Origin: an uncultured cyanobacterium
GTDB taxonomy: Bacteria; Cyanobacteriota; Cyanobacteriia; CACIAM-69d
Assembly: GCA_937883785.1 (NCBI GenBank)
Contig: CALGDE010000063.1
Location: 1 to 35,428, forward strand
Length of the DNA stretch: 35,428 nucleotides
Direction of reading: 5' to 3'
A program made the translations under genes and the position numbers. The notes beneath the pieces were generated by a model, which searched no databases, was not told where the DNA came from, and saw only the letters and a list, made by a program, of their open reading frames with translations. Positions 1-9,254 of this stretch are shown one piece after another. The first letter of the stretch is position 1; the number at the start of each line of letters is the position of its first letter.

Positions 1-307
1 ACTTGATGATGCGCAGGTTAGCTAATTAAGATTTACTTTATAAATTAGCTCTAAGGCTCAGACGGGAGCAATTGCCGGTGTGCCGCCTTGGGGATATGGG
101 GCGCTGCTATAGAGAAAAACGCCAATTAGGGCGGCTTTCCGCTGCTGTGACACTTTAAGAGGAGACCGGTGTTGTTCACTGTGAACGATAAGTTTGGCGA
201 TACTAAATGCATGGGGTGGTCGCCTAGCTTTCTGTACCGGCTGGAGTGCTCGCCCCTTCAACGGCACATCTACCAACCAGCCCCATTACATTTCGGAGGC
301 AGGGCTA
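1..307. other. Non-coding lead-in with an AT-rich hairpin
   Basis: No convincing gene is seen here; open frames on both strands lack family resemblance. The only structure is an inverted repeat, AGCTAATT at 20-27 and AATTAGCT at 43-50, with a 15-nt AT-rich loop and no T tract. It could be the 3' end of a gene left of the window or the promoter area of the exported protein that starts at 308. Confidence 0.4.
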
Positions 308-766
308 ATGACATCCCAAACCACTCAAATTAAAAATTCGAAAATTCTCAACGGCGTGAAGCTGACTCAGTGGCTTCGGCGCGGATTCGGTGGGGCGTTG
401 GCAGCGATCGCCTTGGGCTCGGCAGCGCCAGCGTTGGCGGCCGAACAAATCCAGGTAGGTTCCAATTTCTCCAACGCCAGCCGCTCTGGTGTTGCCACTA
501 ACGGTAGTGCCCACAGCTGTGGTGAACTATCCCAGACTTTTACCTTAAATTTGGCATCAGACCAAGATTCTTTGCGGGTTAGCGTCGATGACGGTCCCTT
601 GGTGCTGTTCGTCACTGGCCCCGGTGGTGAGTACTGCATTAAGGCCGCGAACGGCGTAGCAGAAATGGAAGGCTATTGGATGAGCGGGCAATATCAGGTG
701 CAAGTGGGACGGCGATCTGGCACCTCTCAAAATGTGCCGTTTAATTTCACTGTCTCTGCTCAGTAG
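308..766 (+). CDS. Small exported protein of unknown function
   Basis: The product is 152 aa. I do not recognise the family. The ATG at 308 is preferred over an upstream in-frame ATG at 194 because GGAGG at 295-299 lies 8 nt upstream, and because the reading from 308 begins with a classical signal peptide: a basic segment ending QWLRRGF, a hydrophobic core of Ala, Gly and Leu at about residues 28-40, and a likely signal-peptidase cut after about residue 45 (PALAA|EQ). The mature part is about 107 aa, with two cysteines (Cys71, Cys110) that could form a disulfide outside the cytoplasm. It looks like a compact beta-rich periplasmic or secreted domain. It is convergent with malic enzyme and followed by a hairpin terminator, so it is probably monocistronic. 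Confidence 0.75.
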   Translation: MTSQTTQIKNSKILNGVKLTQWLRRGFGGALAAIALGSAAPALAAEQIQVGSNFSNASRSGVATNGSAHSCGELSQTFTLNLASDQDSLRVSVDDGPLVLFVTGPGGEYCIKAANGVAEMEGYWMSGQYQVQVGRRSGTSQNVPFNFTVSAQ

Positions 767-851
767 TTCTCGGTAACAGTCAGTGGCTCAGTGGTAGATA
801 GCAGCCCACCCGCATCCTCCTAAATCTTCACCGCAGTGTCGTGTTTAGCAT

Positions 852-874
852 CCCCCTTCGCAAGGGGGCTTTTC
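852..874 (+). terminator. Rho-independent terminator after the exported protein
   Basis: Stem CCCCCTT (852-858) and AAGGGGG (862-868) with a 3-nt loop, then CTTTTC. It lies in the gap between two convergent genes. The T tract is only on the plus strand, so it serves the gene ending at 766. Confidence 0.75.
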
Positions 875-912
875 ATGGGATGAATATCATGGGGTGAACG
901 GCACAGATGCGC

Positions 913-2322
913 TTACTGACGGGCAACGCCGTCTTCCCGGGCCGCTTGCTGGACAGCGGCGGATACCACCTCGGCAACGCGAGGGTCGAACACCGACGGC
1001 ACAATGTTGTCGGCAGCGATTTCATCCTGGGGAATGAGGGAGGCGATCGCCAGCGCCGCATTCAAATACATCTTGGTGGTGAACTGGCTAGCGCGACAGT
1101 CCAACGCCCCGCGGAAAATGCCGGGGAAAGCCAGCACGTTATTAATTTGGTTGGGATAATCGCTGCGCCCCGTAGCCATCACCGCCACCTGGTCTATCAC
1201 CAGCTCCGGCTGAATTTCCGGAATGGGATTAGCCATGGCGAACACAATGGGCTTAGGAGCCATTGATGCCACCATTTCCGGCGTCACCATCCCAGGCACG
1301 CTGACTCCTAAGAACACATCGGCACTTTTCATGGCATCGGCGAGGGTGGCATTTCCAGTCACATTGGGGGGCTTGGGCACCGCAAAGGCGCGCTTGCTGG
1401 GATTTAAATCGGCGCGATCGCTGGTAATCAACCCCTTAGAATCACACATCCACAGTTGATTCACCCCCGCCGTTTGTAATAGCTGGGCGATCGCAATGCC
1501 CGCTGCTCCGGCACCGTTAATCACAATGCGAATATCCCCCAACCCCTTGCCCACAAACCGCAGGGCATTGGTAAGCGCTGCCAGGGACACCACCGCCGTA
1601 CCGTGCTGGTCGTCGTGGAAAACGGGAATATCCAGCGCCTCCCGCAGTTTTTGTTCCACCTCAAAGCAGCGAGGAGCGGTAATATCCTCCAGATTCACCC
1701 CCCCAAACACCGGGGCAATGCGCTTCACCGTTTCCACAATTTCATCGGCATCCTGGGTTGCCACACAAATGGGGAACGCATCCACGCCGCCAAATTCTTT
1801 AAACAGCATCGCTTTGCCTTCCATCACCGGCATGGCCGCCTCGGGACCCAAATTACCCAGTCCCAAAATGGCGCTGCCGTCGGACACGATCGCCACCATA
1901 TTTTGCTTCACCGTTAGCTTGTAAACCTGGTCGGGTTCTGCGGCGATCGCCTTACACACCCGGCCCACCCCCGGCGTATAGGCCATGGCTAAATCAGACT
2001 GGCGCTCTAGGGAAATTTTGCTGGTAACGGAAATCTTGCCCCCCTGGTGCAGGTCAAAGGTGCGGTCCGACGCCTCCAGCACCGTAATATCCCCCAGCTC
2101 TTTCACCGCACCAATCACCTGGTCGGCGTGCTCCAAACTCGACGTGTCCACCGTAATAACCCGCAACGTGTGCTGCCGGGTTTGTTCCACCAGCTCAATA
2201 TTGCCCACATTCCCCCCCACCGAGGCGATCGCCTGAATCACCTGGGACAACATGCCCACCTGGTTTGGCATTTGCACACGAAGGGTAACGCTAAAACTGG
2301 GGTTAGGGGTAAGGGTAACCAC
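913..2322 (-). CDS. NAD(P)-dependent malic enzyme with N-terminal ACT domain
   Basis: Oxidative decarboxylation of malate to pyruvate and CO2 is expected from the family. Domain order: an ACT regulatory domain (from SFSVTLRVQMPNQVGML through the next ~75 residues), the malic enzyme N-terminal domain (AMAYTPGVGRVCKAIA, then GLGNLGPEAAMPVMEGKAML with the conserved lysine), and the NAD-binding domain (INGAGAAGIAIAQLL). HDDQHGTAVV is the usual family motif. The start is uncertain. The GTG at 2322 has AGGA 6-7 nt upstream, and cyanobacterial homologues as I recall them begin close to TLTPNPS, so I use it. ATG codons at 2358 and 2418 would add 12 or 32 residues with no visible ribosome site. The ACT domain suggests control by a small ligand, often an amino acid, but the ligand cannot be read from sequence. 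Confidence 0.9.
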   Translation of the reverse strand: MVTLTPNPSFSVTLRVQMPNQVGMLSQVIQAIASVGGNVGNIELVEQTRQHTLRVITVDTSSLEHADQVIGAVKELGDITVLEASDRTFDLHQGGKISVTSKISLERQSDLAMAYTPGVGRVCKAIAAEPDQVYKLTVKQNMVAIVSDGSAILGLGNLGPEAAMPVMEGKAMLFKEFGGVDAFPICVATQDADEIVETVKRIAPVFGGVNLEDITAPRCFEVEQKLREALDIPVFHDDQHGTAVVSLAALTNALRFVGKGLGDIRIVINGAGAAGIAIAQLLQTAGVNQLWMCDSKGLITSDRADLNPSKRAFAVPKPPNVTGNATLADAMKSADVFLGVSVPGMVTPEMVASMAPKPIVFAMANPIPEIQPELVIDQVAVMATGRSDYPNQINNVLAFPGIFRGALDCRASQFTTKMYLNAALAIASLIPQDEIAADNIVPSVFDPRVAEVVSAAVQQAAREDGVARQ

Positions 2323-3215
2323 GGTGTGTCCTGCTTTGATGCAGTGTTGTGACGACATATCCGGCGCGTTTGAGCTTATCTCGAAGTGACCCGGAAAAAA
2401 AGCGGGAAACTGTGACATGTACTACAGCAAATAAGCTAGGACAAGGCTGCTAAAAGGGTTTCGCCAGGACCTGTAAAGACAGCACTCACCGTCAACAATA
2501 ATTTCAGCAATCAACTCAGGCACTTCACATCATTGGTTTTGCCAGAGGTTGAATACGCCCAACGGGATCGTTTCCTCGTTTTTAGCTATTTAAGCTTTTT
2601 GAACTCAAATTAAGTTCTCTGCCCCTGTCCATGGGGTGAATTTGGGAGCACAATTCCAAAAACGGTGGAAACTTCGGCACATGGTTGTGGAGATGGTGGG
2701 GCTTTTTGGGGTAGACAGGGCGGGTTTTCCACATCGTTCGCCTAGTGTCTGCACCGACAATCCTGTAAAACTCTAGATGCCCAAAGCGATCGCTCAGAAC
2801 GGCACCGAAACCGTGGGAAACGATACGATTAATAGCGTAGCTCCGAAAGAAGCTCTCTCCATCCAGGTTTGGGGGCTCTCATCATTTAAATTTCAAAGCT
2901 ATTGACCCTAAGGGTTTCAGCCCTAAACTTTTTTGTTTTGAAAGGGGACGTACTCCCTACTACGTCTAGCTTCTAACCCTTAATTGATGACACGCCCTAA
3001 ATTGCCTGACTCTGTTTAACCTTGTGTTTTACGGCGACACCACCAAAATTCACCCTCGTAATATTCGCTTTCCGGTAAGTTTTTGGTGATGATAAATGTT
3101 TGGCAAACAACCTTCGGTACCCGCCGGTAACGACTCGTTGAGGCATATTGATCAATCCATGCCCAGCCAGGCTGTTCCCACCGTCGCCCACCTTCCACCC
3201 GTGAGTTAACCGCAT
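2323..3215. other. Long non-coding gap between malic enzyme and dxs
   Basis: About 0.9 kb holds no plausible gene on either strand. It must contain the divergent promoters of malic enzyme and dxs. The one recognisable component is the MITE-like element at 2868-3000. Minor structures are a weak stem GAACT/AGTTC at 2601-2617 and CCCC/GGGG at 2622-2636; neither has a T tract. No tRNA or known RNA family was recognised. Confidence 0.5.
2868..3000. mobile_element. MITE-like element, copy A (~133 bp)
   Basis: A non-coding element bounded by imperfect terminal inverted repeats. The left end reads TTTGGGGGCTCTCATCATTT from 2868. The right end, read on the minus strand, begins TTAGGGCGTGTCATCAATTA. 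TCATCA occurs at 2879-2884 and its complement TGATGA at 2985-2990. Inside are two smaller stems: AGGG/CCCT (2911-2924) and GACGTA/TACGTC (2947-2966). A homologous copy of almost equal length lies at 19112-19245 in the same orientation. There is no transposase inside. The termini recall those of IS5-like elements, which is an inference. No clear target-site duplication was found. It sits in the dxs upstream region. Confidence 0.7.
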
Positions 3216-5138
3216 ATGCATCTGAGTGAAATCACCCACCCGAACCAGCTCCACGGGCTGTCTATTGCCCAGTTGGAAGAAATTGCCCGTCAAATCCGTG
3301 AAAAGCACCTGAAAACAATCGCGGCCAGCGGCGGTCACCTGGGACCCGGTCTGGGGGTGGTGGAGCTAACCTTAGCCCTTTACCAAACCTTAGATTTAGA
3401 CAAAGACAAGGTGGTGTGGGATGTGGGGCACCAAGCCTATCCCCACAAGCTCATCACCGGGCGCTATCAAGATTTTCATACCTTGCGCCAAAAGGGAGGC
3501 GTTGCTGGATATTTAAAGCGCTGTGAAAACAAATTTGACCACTTTGGTGCAGGTCACGCATCCACCAGTATTTCCGCTGCGTTGGGGATGGCTCTGGCGC
3601 GGGATATGCAGGGGGAAGACTATAAATCCGTGGCGGTGATTGGCGATGGAGCCATGACCGGTGGGATGGCTCTGGAAGCGATTAACCACGCTGGGCACAT
3701 GCCGGACACCCGCTTTATGGTGGTGCTTAACGACAATGACATGTCTATTTCTCCCAATGTGGGAGCCATGTCGCGCTACCTGAATAAAATGCGCCTCAGT
3801 GAACCGATGCAGTTTCTGACGGATAACCTGGAGGAGCAATTCAAGCAGCTTCCCTTTGTGGGAGAAACTCTGACGCCTGACCTGAAGCGGGTTAAAGAGG
3901 GTATGAAGCGGTTAGCGGTGTCCAAGGTGGGCGCGGTGTTTGAGGAGCTGGGCTTCACTTACATGGGTCCCGTAGACGGTCACAATTTGGAAGAACTGAT
4001 TGCCACCTTTAAGGAAGGGCATAAGCAAAAGGGACCGGTGTTGGTGCATGTGGCGACCACCAAGGGGAAAGGATACGCGATCGCCGAAAAAGACCAGGTG
4101 AGCTACCATGCCCAGTCTGCCTTTGACCTAGACACCGGTAAAGCGAAGCCCTCCACTAAACCGACGCCGCCAAAATACAGCAAGGTGTTTGCCAGTACCT
4201 TAACTGCCCTGGCGGAGAGGGACTCACGCATTGTAGCCATCACCGCCGCCATGGCTACCGGTACCGGTCTTGATAAATTTCAAGCCAAGCTGCCGAACCA
4301 GTACATCGACGTGGGTATTGCGGAGCAGCACGCGGTGACGTTAGCCGCCGGGCTCGCCTGTGAAGGAATGCGTCCCGTGGCGGCAATTTACTCCACCTTC
4401 TTGCAGCGGGCTTACGACCAGATCATTCACGACGTGTGCATTCAGAACCTACCGGTGATTTTCTGTCTGGACCGGGCGGGCATCGTTGGTGCGGACGGTC
4501 CTACTCACCAGGGGCTGTACGATATCGCCTACCTGCGCAGCATTCCCAATATGACCGTGGCGGCTCCTAAGGACGAGGCGGAATTACAGAAAATGCTGGT
4601 TACCGCTGTTAACCACACCAGTGGTCCCATCGCCCTTCGTTACCCTCGGGGCAGCGGTTTGGGGGTGCCCCTTATGGACGAAGGCTGGGAAGCATTGCCG
4701 GTGGGCAAGGGCGAGGTGTTGCGTACCGGCGACGATGTGTTGATGGTGGGCTACGGCACTATGGTTAGCCCTGCGTTGCAAGCGGCCGAAATGCTGAGCG
4801 AGCATGGCATCGAAGCTACGGTGGTTAATGCTCGATTTGTAAAGCCTTTGGATGAGGCGCTGATTATGCCCTTAGCGCGGCGCATCGGAAAGGTGGTGAC
4901 CCTGGAAGAGGGCTGTTTGCAGGGGGGCTTTGGTTCGGCGGTGATGGAATCCTTGATGGACGCTGGTGTCTGTGTGCCGGTGAAACGTATTGGGGTTCCC
5001 GATAAGCTGGTGGACCACGCCACTCCGGCGGAGTCTAAGGCGGCGTTGGGATTAACCAGTCCCCAAATTGCTGACCAGGTGCGAGAAATGTTCCAGCCGT
5101 CAGTGGTGGCTCCCACTGAGCAGCCAGCAACGGTGTAG
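3216..5138 (+). CDS. dxs: 1-deoxy-D-xylulose-5-phosphate synthase
   Basis: Condenses pyruvate and glyceraldehyde 3-phosphate to DXP with thiamine diphosphate. This is the entry step of the MEP pathway that supplies carotenoids, phytol and quinone side chains. The 640-aa product is full length for the family. Visible motifs: [14 protein letters not shown] near residue 39, [11 protein letters not shown], the ThDP/Mg motif [10 protein letters not shown] with its downstream [28 protein letters not shown] and [10 protein letters not shown] in the pyrimidine-binding half, and RYPRG near residue 477. The start at ATG 3216 leaves the normal N-terminus ([15 protein letters not shown]); no Shine-Dalgarno is visible. 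The upstream region holds MITE copy A, which could influence expression. A hairpin follows the gene. Confidence 0.97.
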   Translation: MHLSEITHPNQLHGLSIAQLEEIARQIREKHLKTIAASGGHLGPGLGVVELTLALYQTLDLDKDKVVWDVGHQAYPHKLITGRYQDFHTLRQKGGVAGYLKRCENKFDHFGAGHASTSISAALGMALARDMQGEDYKSVAVIGDGAMTGGMALEAINHAGHMPDTRFMVVLNDNDMSISPNVGAMSRYLNKMRLSEPMQFLTDNLEEQFKQLPFVGETLTPDLKRVKEGMKRLAVSKVGAVFEELGFTYMGPVDGHNLEELIATFKEGHKQKGPVLVHVATTKGKGYAIAEKDQVSYHAQSAFDLDTGKAKPSTKPTPPKYSKVFASTLTALAERDSRIVAITAAMATGTGLDKFQAKLPNQYIDVGIAEQHAVTLAAGLACEGMRPVAAIYSTFLQRAYDQIIHDVCIQNLPVIFCLDRAGIVGADGPTHQGLYDIAYLRSIPNMTVAAPKDEAELQKMLVTAVNHTSGPIALRYPRGSGLGVPLMDEGWEALPVGKGEVLRTGDDVLMVGYGTMVSPALQAAEMLSEHGIEATVVNARFVKPLDEALIMPLARRIGKVVTLEEGCLQGGFGSAVMESLMDAGVCVPVKRIGVPDKLVDHATPAESKAALGLTSPQIADQVREMFQPSVVAPTEQPATV

Positions 5139-5265
5139 CTTCAGGGGATGTGACTTTGGCGCTGCTTGACTGCTTTAGTTTAGGTTCTAAAGCTTAGGTG
5201 CTGAAGTGTAACGATTTTGACTGAGCAGATTTGGCGATCGCTCGCCCTCGCTGTACTTCATTGAT

Positions 5266-5298
5266 GACCCGCTCCTCTCTTTTAGGTAGGGGCGGGTC
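5266..5298 (+). terminator. Hairpin terminator after dxs
   Basis: Perfect stem GACCCGC (5266-5272) with GCGGGTC (5292-5298), extendable inward by TCC/GGG-type pairs. It is followed by TATTGTT, not a full T tract. It is placed 128 nt after the dxs stop, so it is a plausible but not textbook terminator. Confidence 0.5.
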
Positions 5299-5401
5299 TA
5301 TTGTTAAGGGCTGGGGATTTCCTGAGGCTATGGCAAGGGTATAGTGCTGTAGGGCTTTGCTCCTGCGTTTAAGTTGGGGTTAGTTCGAGGCACTTGCACT
5401 T

Positions 5402-6679
5402 ATGACGGTCAATTCAGAGGCTACGGATCCAGGTCATAGCGTTGACCTATTCACGGTACTGAGGGTTGCTAATGAGGCACAGCAGCGGTTAATGGTCACC
5501 CGCAGTGCTGATCGCAGCCAGGGGCTGTTTGCGATGGCGGAGGCGCTGAAGCAGGCGGCGGACTTGATTTTGGAGGCGAATACCCTGGATCTAGAAGCGA
5601 GCCGGGAGGTGGATTTGTCCCCGGTGGTGCTGCGGTGGCTGAAGTTGACGCCGGAGCGCTTGGACCAGATGGTTGAAATTTTAGAACGGCTGGGGAATTT
5701 GCCGGATCCCATTCGCCAGGCGGTGCGATCGCCCTATCCCATGCACCACTGCCAAAGTTTTTCCCAGCTACGTCCCCTGGGAGTGGTGGCGCTCGTGTAC
5801 GAAGCTCTGCCGGAGCTGGGGGCAATTATGGCGGGAATGGGGATTAAAACGGGCAATAGCGTGGTGCTGTTTGGCTGTCGCCAGGCGCAACATACGAATC
5901 GGGCGATCGCCCAGGCATTGTCGAAGGGACTAGCCGCCAGCAAATTACCGGAGGATTGTTTGGTGGTGCTGCCGTCGGAGCAGGATATTTACGTGCGGGA
6001 TCTGGTGGTGCAGGACCGCTACTTAGATTTGGTGATTCCCTACGGTCGACCCAAGTGGGTGTTCCAGGTAAGTCAGCGAGCCACGGTGCCGGTGCTGCAG
6101 GCAGCATTGGGCAATTGTTATTTGTACTGGGCATCGTCGGGAGACGTGGAAACGGTGCGCTGGGTGGTGCGCGATAGCCATGGCAATGAGCCGGATGCGG
6201 TAAATGCTGTGGAAAAGGTGCTGGTGAATGATCGCCACAGCCGCCCTACGGTGTCGATGTTGATTGATTCCCTTCAGGCGGAGGGCTTTGAAGTGCGCGG
6301 CGACGATACCCTGTGTCGTGAATTTCCGGAGCTGGTGTTAGCGAGTGACGGAGAATGGCGATCGCCCTACTTATCAAAAACCGTAGCGTTACGTTTGGTC
6401 ACCGGTTTGGAAGAGGCGCTGCCGTGGATCCGCGCCAACAGCAGCAACCACGCTGACTGCATCGTCACCGAGTCTTACCAAGAAGCCCACGAATTTGCCC
6501 TGGGGCTAGAATCGGCGTCGATCCACATCAACGCATCGCCGCGATTCCAGCGAAACCCTCGCGGCAGCGGATCAATTTTGCTCGGCATGTCCAACCAAAA
6601 GGGCTATCGTCGCGGTCCCATTGGCCTAGAAAGTTTGACCACCTCTAAACAAATTATTCAAGGGGACGGCGTACCCTAA
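5402..6679 (+). CDS. proA: Divergent glutamate-5-semialdehyde dehydrogenase (ProA-like)
   Basis: Family role: NADPH-dependent reduction of gamma-glutamyl phosphate to glutamate 5-semialdehyde, the second step of proline synthesis. The 425-aa product aligns along its whole length with ProA. It contains LRPLGVVALVYEALPELGAIMAG, the catalytic-cysteine region LGNCYLYWASSGD (Cys239), VTESYQEAHEFA, SIHINASPRF and GPIGLESLTTSKQII at the end. Several canonical motifs have changed: YEARPNVT is YEALPELG, GKEA(x)xSN is GCRQAQHTN, the PRGG segment is IPYGRPKW, and the usual Cys-His after the catalytic residue is Cys-Tyr. This suggests a cyanobacterial paralogue, possibly with altered substrate handling, beside a standard ProA elsewhere in the genome. 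GAGG at 5387-5390 supports the ATG. It overlaps the next, convergent gene by 4 nt. Confidence 0.85.
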   Translation: MTVNSEATDPGHSVDLFTVLRVANEAQQRLMVTRSADRSQGLFAMAEALKQAADLILEANTLDLEASREVDLSPVVLRWLKLTPERLDQMVEILERLGNLPDPIRQAVRSPYPMHHCQSFSQLRPLGVVALVYEALPELGAIMAGMGIKTGNSVVLFGCRQAQHTNRAIAQALSKGLAASKLPEDCLVVLPSEQDIYVRDLVVQDRYLDLVIPYGRPKWVFQVSQRATVPVLQAALGNCYLYWASSGDVETVRWVVRDSHGNEPDAVNAVEKVLVNDRHSRPTVSMLIDSLQAEGFEVRGDDTLCREFPELVLASDGEWRSPYLSKTVALRLVTGLEEALPWIRANSSNHADCIVTESYQEAHEFALGLESASIHINASPRFQRNPRGSGSILLGMSNQKGYRRGPIGLESLTTSKQIIQGDGVP

Positions 6680-7263
6680 GCTGCATCCTGCACCGTTTCT
6701 TTCGCCCACTGTTGGTAATCCGCCACCAGGTTTTCGCACAGGCGCTGGTGGATGGTTTTCAACACACTGGCCAGCAATCCATTACCGGCGCTGGTGATCA
6801 CGGTTTCCGGCAAGTAGCTGATGGGGGGCGGCATAATCAGGCTGACCCCTAAATCCGCCATGCCCTTCAGATAAATCTCGCCCTCTCGTTCGATGACTCG
6901 CAGCCGTCCGAATAGCTGCAGGGTGAATTTTTGGTTGATATAGTCAATGCCCGCCATATCGTAGTCTAGCGATCGCAGCCGCAGCACCTTTTCTTTGTCT
7001 TGCCACACCTTCAGGTCCACGGTGGGTTCGAAGGTTAACCCGAAAATTGACAGGGGACGCAGGGCTAAACGAAATTTTTTGTCGCCTAATGATTCCCATC
7101 GCGACCCTTGACCCATTGCTGCCACCACCCGCTGGGACTCTCCCAAATAGGTGTTCAATGATTGGCGATTTAAGTTGGGCGCGTCGTTGGTTGTGTCGCG
7201 GGGGGCGATCGCCAGTTCCGCAAATTGGGCAGCGCTAAATTTAGTAAAGGAAGAATCAGCCAT
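6676..7263 (-). CDS. DUF1997 family protein
   Basis: The 195-aa product resembles the DUF1997 family conserved in cyanobacteria and plants; its function is unknown to me. It has no signal peptide or membrane segment and looks like a soluble alpha/beta protein. Landmarks are LNTYLGESQRVVAAM near the start, FRLALRPLSIFGLTFEPTVDLKVW in the middle and MPPPISYLPETVITSAGNGLL near the end. The strongly patterned Leu/Val strands suggest a lipid- or pigment-binding-type fold, but that is only an impression. The gene ends inside the proA stop region: the two convergent stops overlap at 6676-6679. Confidence 0.75.
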   Translation of the reverse strand: MADSSFTKFSAAQFAELAIAPRDTTNDAPNLNRQSLNTYLGESQRVVAAMGQGSRWESLGDKKFRLALRPLSIFGLTFEPTVDLKVWQDKEKVLRLRSLDYDMAGIDYINQKFTLQLFGRLRVIEREGEIYLKGMADLGVSLIMPPPISYLPETVITSAGNGLLASVLKTIHQRLCENLVADYQQWAKETVQDAA

Positions 7264-7674
7264 AAACGCTGGATGGACAACGGAAAAGAAACAACGGAAG
7301 AAACGACGAAAAAAGGATCAAAAGTCGGAGGTTGGTTGAACGTTAGGACAAAGTTCAGTCAAAGCTCAGCGAACGTTCAATAAGCCAACGCTACTTTGAA
7401 AACGGCAAATATCGAGACGCTAAGTGGGCACGTTAGCAACGGCAGTGAAAACAGCAATAACAACAGCAATAAAAATGGCGACGAAAGGCAATCTAGCTGG
7501 CTAAAAATCAGCTCATAAAATCGCCCCGCAACGCGGCAAAACGTTTCCATTTACTTATCGCTAAACTAGTGTCCCTGGAAATGGTCTTTAAATCTACGGT
7601 CTTTAAGCCTATGGTTGAACGGATTACCTGTGTCGACTTTTGCCCCGAGCCGCCGATTTGTCGTCGTTTTGCCC
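7264..7674. other. Non-coding leader region of pheA with a short tandem repeat
   Basis: The gap between the divergent DUF1997 gene and pheA is AC-rich, with no gene seen. An 11-base direct repeat, AACAGCAATAA, occurs at 7450-7460 and 7462-7472 (period 12). No leader peptide rich in Phe codons and no attenuator hairpin was recognised. TTG 7615 and GTG 7630 in this stretch are possible earlier starts of pheA. Confidence 0.4.
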
Positions 7675-8568
7675 ATGTGTTCCGCCGCTGCTGATTTGCT
7701 TTCTTCCCCTATTGCGATCGCCCATTTAGGACCGCCGGGCACCTACGCTGAAGCGGCGGCACTCGGTTACGTGCAGCAGTTTATTGCTCCGGACCAGAAG
7801 CGAGCCCAACTGTGCCCCTATCCCAGCATTGCCCAGGCTCTGCAAGCGGCGGCTGATGGCTCGGTGGACCTGGCGCTAATTCCTGTGGAAAACGCTATCC
7901 AAGGCAGCGTCACCACCACTTTAGATACCCTGTGGCAGTTGGATACCCTTCATGTGCAACAGGCGGTGGAGTTAGCGATCGCCCACGTGCTGCTGTCCCA
8001 CGGCGCGACCCTGGACCATCTCAAAACCGTATATTCCCATCCCCAAGCCCTTGGACAATGTCAGCGGTGGCTCAAGGAAACGCTGCCCCAGGTCCAGCTT
8101 ATTCCCACCGCCTCCACCACCGAAGCCCTAGGAGATTTGGCACAGGACCCAGCCAGTGGGGCGATCGCCTCCGCCCGCGCCGGTCAGCTTCACAACGTAC
8201 CCACCCTCGCTACCAATATTAGCGATCATCCCGGCAACTGCACCCGCTTTTGGATTGTGCGCCGGGATGCCCCCAAAACCGTCGGTGACTTTACCTCCAT
8301 TGCGTTTACGGTGCCTAATGTGCCCGGTGCCCTGTTGAAGCCATTACAAATTTTGAGCGATCGCGGGTTAAACCTCTGTCGCCTAGAATCGCGCCCCACC
8401 CGTCGGTCTTTCGGCGAATACCTATTTTTTGTGGACTGGGAAGGGGGACTAGACAGCACCGCTAGCCAGGACGCCCTGGAAGAACTGCGCTGCCATACGG
8501 AAGTGTGCAAAGTATTCGGCAGCTATACGGTTACGCCGGTTGACTTACCCCAACACTTACCCCAATAG
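7675..8568 (+). CDS. pheA: Prephenate dehydratase
   Basis: Converts prephenate to phenylpyruvate in phenylalanine synthesis. The catalytic domain begins at IAIAHLGPPGTYAEAAAL and contains DLALIPVENAIQGSVTTTLD and the late motif NCTRFWIV with the conserved Thr-Arg-Phe. A C-terminal ACT domain follows (TSIAFTVPNVPGALLKPLQI, then LNLCRLESRPTRRSFGEYLF), the family's phenylalanine feedback site. There is no chorismate mutase domain, so this is the monofunctional cyanobacterial form. The start is uncertain: ATG 7675 gives a normal N-terminus 18 residues before the first conserved strand, while TTG 7615 would add 20 residues. Neither has a visible ribosome site. The 3' end overlaps the convergent moaE by 12 nt. 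Confidence 0.93.
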   Translation: MCSAAADLLSSPIAIAHLGPPGTYAEAAALGYVQQFIAPDQKRAQLCPYPSIAQALQAAADGSVDLALIPVENAIQGSVTTTLDTLWQLDTLHVQQAVELAIAHVLLSHGATLDHLKTVYSHPQALGQCQRWLKETLPQVQLIPTASTTEALGDLAQDPASGAIASARAGQLHNVPTLATNISDHPGNCTRFWIVRRDAPKTVGDFTSIAFTVPNVPGALLKPLQILSDRGLNLCRLESRPTRRSFGEYLFFVDWEGGLDSTASQDALEELRCHTEVCKVFGSYTVTPVDLPQHLPQ

Positions 8569-9066
8569 CTCCAAATCCTTGCCCTCTTCGCAGGCTCCAA
8601 TACTGACCCATTCGCTAGCGCCATCTGCCCAATGTTCCTTTTTCCAAATGGGCGCATTGTGCTTCAGGGTATCAATGGCAAACTTGCAGGCGGCAAAAGC
8701 TTCGGTGCGATGGGGACAACTTACGGCGACCAGTACGCTGATATCGCCGAGGGTGAGCCGTCCGGTGCGATGGTGAATCACCACGTGGCTGGCATCTGGC
8801 CACGTGTGGCGGATTTTTTGGGCGATTTTCTGAAAAATCGCGATCGCCATCGGTTCATAAGCTTGATACTCCAGCGCCACCACTGCCCGACCATCCGTTT
8901 GCGATCGCACCGTGCCGCTCATGGTTACCACCGCCCCACAGCTATGGTCGCTTGCCTGCTGGTAAACCTCATCCAAGGAGATAGGAGCAAAAGTGATTAG
9001 AAAGCGATCGCGAGGATCCGTAGCCACCTTCTGGCGAGGATCGAGGGAGGGAGAAACAGTGGACAT
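8557..9066 (-). CDS. moaE: Molybdopterin synthase catalytic subunit MoaE
   Basis: The large subunit of molybdopterin synthase, which inserts sulfur from MoaD thiocarboxylate into precursor Z on the way to molybdenum cofactor. At 169 aa it is slightly longer than the usual ~150 because of an ~20-residue N-terminal extension. Conserved parts are GTVRSQTDGRAVVALEYQAY near residue 51, HHRTGRLTLGDISVLVAV, SCPHRTEAFAACKFAID and the active-site lysines of PIWKKEHWADG (Lys142, Lys143). MoaD and other moa genes are not in the window. It is convergent with pheA and shares 12 nt at the 3' ends. Confidence 0.95.
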   Translation of the reverse strand: MSTVSPSLDPRQKVATDPRDRFLITFAPISLDEVYQQASDHSCGAVVTMSGTVRSQTDGRAVVALEYQAYEPMAIAIFQKIAQKIRHTWPDASHVVIHHRTGRLTLGDISVLVAVSCPHRTEAFAACKFAIDTLKHNAPIWKKEHWADGASEWVSIGACEEGKDLELLG

Positions 9067-9254
9067 ACGTGGATAGGGATTGGGGCTAAGGGGGGAAACT
9101 TATCAAGACATCAGCTTGACAGCAATACAGGCTCGTCCCGTTTCTCCTATTGTGAAGGGAAAAATTGTCGTCGAACTGACTTTATTAAAGGCAATTACAG
9201 CTTTATTTAACGATAAATTGAAAAGGTGGCTGATGATCCTCTCCGCGAACGCCG

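Noticed and set aside
7450-7472. Short direct repeat AACAGCAATAA as possible iteron or CRISPR-like unit
   Set aside because: Only two 11-base copies in an A-rich stretch; too little to support any element.
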